Source: Irpex lacteus
Taxonomy: Eukaryota > Basidiomycota > Agaricomycetes > Polyporales > Irpicaceae
NCBI GenBank assembly: GCA_001986395.2
Contig: MQVO02000004.1
Coordinates: 434,001-498,000 of the forward strand
Direction: 5' to 3'
Length of the DNA: 64,000 nucleotides
A program made the position numbers and the translations under genes. The notes beneath the pieces were generated by a model. That model did no database searches. It was not told the origin of the DNA and saw only the letters and a program-made list of their open reading frames with translations. Positions 60,199-64,000 of this stretch are shown here, one piece after another. The first letter of the stretch is position 1, and every line of letters starts with the position of its first letter.

Positions 60199-60204
60199 TT
60201 TATA
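60199..60204 (-). promoter_or_regulatory. TATA box candidate for the small gene at 59.5-60.0 kb
   Basis: TATAAA on the minus strand, about 165 bases before the chosen Met, the same spacing as at the protease and Ecl1-like genes. Supports, weakly, that this small gene is transcribed. Confidence 0.35.
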
Positions 60205-62037
60205 ACGTGGGATGTGTGGTTATGAACGTAAGTAAGCGATACGAACTATGAGAGGACGTGTTCGTTAGTACGAGAGTTAGTGCGGTGTGGTGATGAGTGG
60301 GTTATGAGTTCGAAGCGAGATAGCACTAACGTTAACTCAAATTTCCGAGCGGTATTAATCCCTACTTGTGATGTGGTCCTTCGGGCGAAGAAGTTTCATC
60401 GAACAAATCGAACGCATCGTAATCCCGACAGGACGGCGGCATATTTGCCTGCACTTGTAGCGATACACAACCGAGTATACGTACTCACTAGCGAATAAGA
60501 CTCGGATCGGGTGGCGTACATCACCACTTCTGCACTATTCCATCACGCACGTGGAAAGGGGTAAGTAAGTGACTTTTAGGTGTGAGGGGACCGGGCCATA
60601 GCCAAGCGATTGCGCGTATTTAGCCCACCACTGGCAATAATGCATACGGAACACAATACTTATGGGATATGGAGAGCTCAGAGAACGCAGACGTCGGATG
60701 TCGGACGAAGGCGGTGGAACCACTCGCATTATTCCGTTAGATGGCCATGGCTGACCAGTGGCGGAATATTAAGGTGCATCGAATGACCTGAATGACGGAA
60801 ATCAGCGATGGATTGTGAAGGGAATTATGGTTATACATAGATGGTTATAGAGCCGTGCGCGTGAGATGGGAGGTAAAGACGGTTTGATGGTCGGTGGCGG
60901 GTACTTATCAGAGCGGAGAGTCGCGAACGCTTCGTGAGATCTGCGAGGGCGGGTGTGCAGGGTCGATGTTCTAAGTTTGGTCTGTACGTGTACGTGTACG
61001 GTTCGAATTCTCGTTCAGGCCGCGGCGTACTGTGACATGAAGATTTGGGAATGAACGAGAACCCGAAGAGCTGACGGCGGTGTTGTCCGAGGGCTTCGAA
61101 GTTCGAACAATACGTCTGGCGGATGGCGTCAAATTTGATGTGATGACAGACATTTCCAGGTAAAAGGCAGAAAGAAAGAACTCAGAAGAAAGAAAGAGGT
61201 CAAGGACGACCGGGATGGTGCGAGCCCACGAGAGACTTTGAGGAAGGCACCCTTTCGCACAGACTGGTCCGAGGAAACGGAGGTGTGGCGACTGCGAAGG
61301 TTATTTCCTGAAGTCTGTTATTGAATACTGCCGAGCCGTAAACAGTTATAACTGTTTGTGAGCACGACGATCCTGGTCGTAGAAGCAGGCCAGGCAGATA
61401 GCTGTTGTATGTGGATAGGATGTTAGGGCCGAAGTTGCACTGGTATAGTACTAGTCTGGCGCTGGGTGCTACCGCCAGCACGACCGAAAGGAATAGTAGG
61501 GTACACCGGTGAATAGAAAAAGAAGAGGGTCGAGACCGTGCTGGCATCTGCGAACGTGATCAACGGAAGGAGGTGCCTCACCGCAACGCTTGGCGGCAGA
61601 GGAAATTAAGCTTGCCAGGGCCAGCGCGTGCGTGGGTCAACAAAAGGTGGGGACAGCGACGGTTCCTTGTGCTCAGTCCTTGTGCTCAGCGGGCAGTAGC
61701 GGGCAGTCGCCGACAGTCACCTCTCGAGCTCACACAGTCACTACGGTCGTTGTTCTGGGAGGTGGTTCACGTTCGCATGTGGACCAGAGTTCGCGAAGGA
61801 CAACGTGCGAGAGACGTGACGATTAGATTAGATGCGTCACAGTGGGGCGGTTCAGCTGGGTGTGTCACGGGAGTGTCACGTTTGTTGGGCGGGACGTGCG
61901 TGATCGGTGACGCCTTGTTCGCGTGGAATGGTGGCAGCGCGAGATCTGAAATGGTCGATCTGAGGGAGTCGAACTGGGCTGGGACGAGTCACCGGTGCAC
62001 TCCCCTCTTCGCACTTTATTCGAATTATACCCATGCA
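60205..62037. other. Gene-poor region, right part, and distal Ecl1-like promoter
   Basis: About 1.8 kb without a supported gene. A minus-strand frame at 61200-61547 opens with a hydrophobic, signal-like start (CTLLFLSVVLAVAPSARL) but stays unassigned. The plus strand near 61640-61900 has short direct repeats (TTGTGCTCAG twice, GCGGGCAGT twice) and several GTCAC words, which may be regulator sites for the downstream gene. The 189-codon plus-strand frame at 61573-62142 overlaps the TATA box and is taken as chance. Confidence 0.4.
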
Positions 62038-62044
62038 TATAAAT
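62038..62044 (+). promoter_or_regulatory. TATA box of the Ecl1-like gene
   Basis: TATAAAT, 155 bases before the ATG and followed by a C-rich pyrimidine tract, as often seen in regulated fungal promoters. Confidence 0.6.
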
Positions 62045-62192
62045 CCCTCCCCGACAAACGTCTTCCCCCCTTTCCCCCAGCACATCCCCGCCGCCCCCCG
62101 CCGTCCACAACGGTCTCCTCACTGCCCTCCACGGCGAGCTAACACCTGAACACAACGCAGCGCACAGCGCACCCAACACCGCCGCTCTCAAC

Positions 62193-64000
62193 ATGTTCGA
62201 AGAGGCGCAAGTATGCATGGTCTGCGGCAGGCCAGTAGACTCTGACGGGTGAGTACGCCGACCTGCATCCCCGTCTCCTCGAGGCGCATCCCCATTCGTG
62301 CCCTCGCTGCCCTAGACTCCTCTGCTTTTCCTATCTTTTCCTTGACCGCCATACACCCACCTCGTGCCCTCACCAATCAGCTCTGATGGTCCTCGCCTCT
62401 CGCTTGCGTTAACATATATGCTCTATCCGCCCTTCCCCTTTCTGCTTATCCCTGTCCTTTCTGACGTCCCTATCCACGTTGCCTGCCTTCTCAACGTTTA
62501 TAAATTCTCTTATCCTGTCCTCTCCGCCTCATCCTTCTTCCACCCCGTCACTTTAAAAAATTACTGACACAAATTCCTTTGTGTCTCTAGCCAAGTCTAC
62601 TGCAGCGACGAGTGCTCGACTCTCGACGCTTCCACCTCCTCCGGCCTCACCAGTCCCAGCCTCAGCGCAACTAGCAGCGCCTACGCCTCCCCTTATCTCA
62701 CATCGACCACAGACTCTGCAGACGTTCCCGCGCTCGTCCCTTCTGTGCTCGGTCGCTCACACAGACACAAACACTCCATCTCATCGTCGTCTAATTCTTC
62801 CATGGGCTGGTTGACGACCGAGGATCTCAACGACACCTCCATCCACATTCACGACCCCTCTCTTACTCCGGCCGACCCCCTGAGCGAGAGCACGAAGAGT
62901 CCGCAGTACTTGCATCCCCTCCACGCACGCAGCGGAATGCAATACGCTCGTCGGCCATCTACCACCAACCACCGGTCCACGGTCCCCCGCCTCCTGAGAC
63001 ATCAGTCTGGGATGACGACCTCCTCTCCGTCCTCCGCATCAAGCTTCGGTGCGGGCAAGAGCATGCCGTCGCCTTACTACGCCGCCAACTCTTCTGTGGA
63101 CGGAGACGACGCCTCATCCCTTTGTCTCTCCGAGGAAGGCGACCGCCAGTCTCACGCTTCATCATCGAACAACCTAGAACAAGCCCAAGCACGCCGGAAA
63201 CGCAATCGGGCGAGTCTCCCAGCGTACTTTAGCCTTCTGCAGGGTGGCACCACCGCGCCGTTGTCAACACTCTCGACATCATCACCGAAGAGCTCCGGGG
63301 TACCTTCCTCATCGTCAAGCTCATCACGTCACTGGCGCGCACCGAGCGCGCTGGCCCAGCTGAGCAAGAGCCTGCAACTAGCGAGCCCGACGACACCGCG
63401 CGTGAGCCACGCCACAGTTTCCGCCAACGCCTCCGACTTTACCCACGCGAACTCGCCGACGTCCGTCAAGACCGAGCGGGACGTGCTCGATGGCGGGTTC
63501 GGATCCATCACGAGACGGAGTCGGGAGCATGTACAGGTGCAGGATGAGAACAGGGGACGTGGGCGAGCTAGGACGCGCGATCCTGATGTTAGGAGTATAT
63601 CGGCGAGGAGAGGACAGAGGTCGCCGCGCGCGACGTACGAACACCGACACCATGAACGAGAACGAGAAAGAGGGCGGGCGAGGATGTCGGCTGCGCAGCG
63701 TGCGCGCATTGATAGCGTCGAGAAGGTTGCCGAGTGGGTGTCTAGCTCGCCTGTCATCTCAGGCGCACCGAGACCGTCGTCGTACACCCGCCACCACCAC
63801 CACAACCAAAACCAGAGGAGGAACTCGAGTCCGAAGGCGAGGCGGGTAAAGTACGAGTTTGTGGAGGCGTTGACGAGGGGGTTGAAGGGGTGTGCTGTGG
63901 AGAGCGACTCAGATTCCGAGGAGTCTTCTTCTTCTGAGGGTGGTGTGGAGGAACAGGAGAAGGAGGATAAGGAGAATAGGAGGAAGGGGGAGGTGAGGGG
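62193..64000 (+). CDS. Ecl1/2/3-type zinc-binding protein with long disordered tail (runs off the end)
   Basis: The Ecl1 family (extenders of chronological lifespan) acts in stress and nutrient response in fission yeast. Exon 1 (62193-62248) encodes MFEEAQVCMVCGRPVDSDG with the first CxxC; a long intron of 342 bases follows. Exon 2 starts at 62591 with QVYCSDECSTLD, supplying the second Cys pair (C-x3-C), so the zinc site spans the intron. The frame then stays open to the window edge: a Ser/Thr/Pro-rich region with short helical or conserved bits (SMGWLTTEDLNDTSIHIHDP, RKRNRASLPAYFSLLQGG, MSAAQRARIDSVEKVAEWVS), an Arg/His/Glu-rich block, YEFVEALTRGLKG and acidic repeats. At least 485 residues, far longer than yeast Ecl1. 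The 3' end is missing. Zinc site clear; role inferred. Confidence 0.82.

Noticed and set aside
61000..61020. GGTTCGAATTC, similar to a tRNA B box
   Set aside because: Flanks do not form a T-arm stem, and no A box or acceptor stem is found at the right distances.
61200..61547. Minus-strand ORF with a signal-peptide-like start
   Set aside because: Only the first 30 residues look meaningful; the rest has no Cys pattern, domain or supporting exon, so a secreted protein cannot be claimed.
61573..62142. 189-codon plus-strand ORF upstream of the Ecl1-like gene
   Set aside because: It overlaps the TATA box and leader of the downstream gene, is Arg/Ser/Pro-rich without a domain, and is opposed by open frames on the other strand; most likely chance.
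52920..62190. Idea that the gene-poor block is a transposon or a biosynthetic cluster
   Set aside because: No transposase, reverse transcriptase, integrase, polyketide, peptide-synthetase or terpene-synthase motif and no long terminal or inverted repeats were seen on either strand.
62375..62480. Possible box C/D snoRNA in the long intron of the Ecl1-like gene (CTGATGG ... CTGAC)
   Set aside because: The C box is imperfect, no terminal stem is visible, and the intron is simply pyrimidine-rich.

Overview
The window is nuclear DNA of a filamentous basidiomycete, most likely an Agaricomycete. It shows densely packed protein genes broken by many 45-70 nt GT-AG introns, and families typical of that group: a DUF6534 membrane protein, a monocarboxylate-type MFS carrier with the fungal PDGGLRAW signature, a Gti1/Pac2 (WOPR) regulator, paired F-box-like genes and an Ecl1-type zinc protein. 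I found no tRNA, rRNA, CRISPR array or intact transposon. Gene models below come from reading splice sites and conserved motifs by eye. Outer coordinates are therefore better supported than every internal exon edge.

Left part (1-28.5 kb), mostly housekeeping and secretory genes: a partial membrane-like coding region (minus), a GPI-anchored pepsin-type aspartic protease (minus), an MCT-type transporter (minus), a WD40 subunit probably of TFIIIC (plus), a large coiled-coil protein (minus), a Ubp3/USP10 deubiquitinase with an apparent one-base frameshift (plus), a PMT2-type protein O-mannosyltransferase (minus), fibrillarin/Nop1 (minus), a coiled-coil protein with a KEN box (plus), tRNA pseudouridine synthase Pus4 (plus) and a dihydrodipicolinate-synthase/hydroxy-oxoglutarate-aldolase family enzyme (plus).

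Middle part (28.5-53 kb): a DUF6534 multipass protein with a decayed copy of one of its 3' exons just downstream, a DUF1776 (SDR-like) protein, two diverged F-box-like paralogues with a small antisense ORF resembling a Crinkler-type ubiquitin-like domain between them, the GID-complex scaffold WDR26/Gid7, Elongin A, a WOPR transcription factor, the splicing factor Cwf18, mitochondrial GUF1/EF4 (with a 10-nt microexon) and eIF2B beta. Several genes belong to protein quality control or gene expression (Ubp3, Gid7, Elongin A, F-box-like, PMT, eIF2B, Pus4, Nop1), but nothing shows that they form one operon-like system.

Right part (53-62 kb) is gene-poor. It holds two local imperfect tandem duplications, a few long ORFs of uncertain reality and one plausible small multi-exon gene. 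The window ends inside a gene for an Ecl1/2/3-type zinc-binding protein with a very long disordered tail and a TATA promoter.
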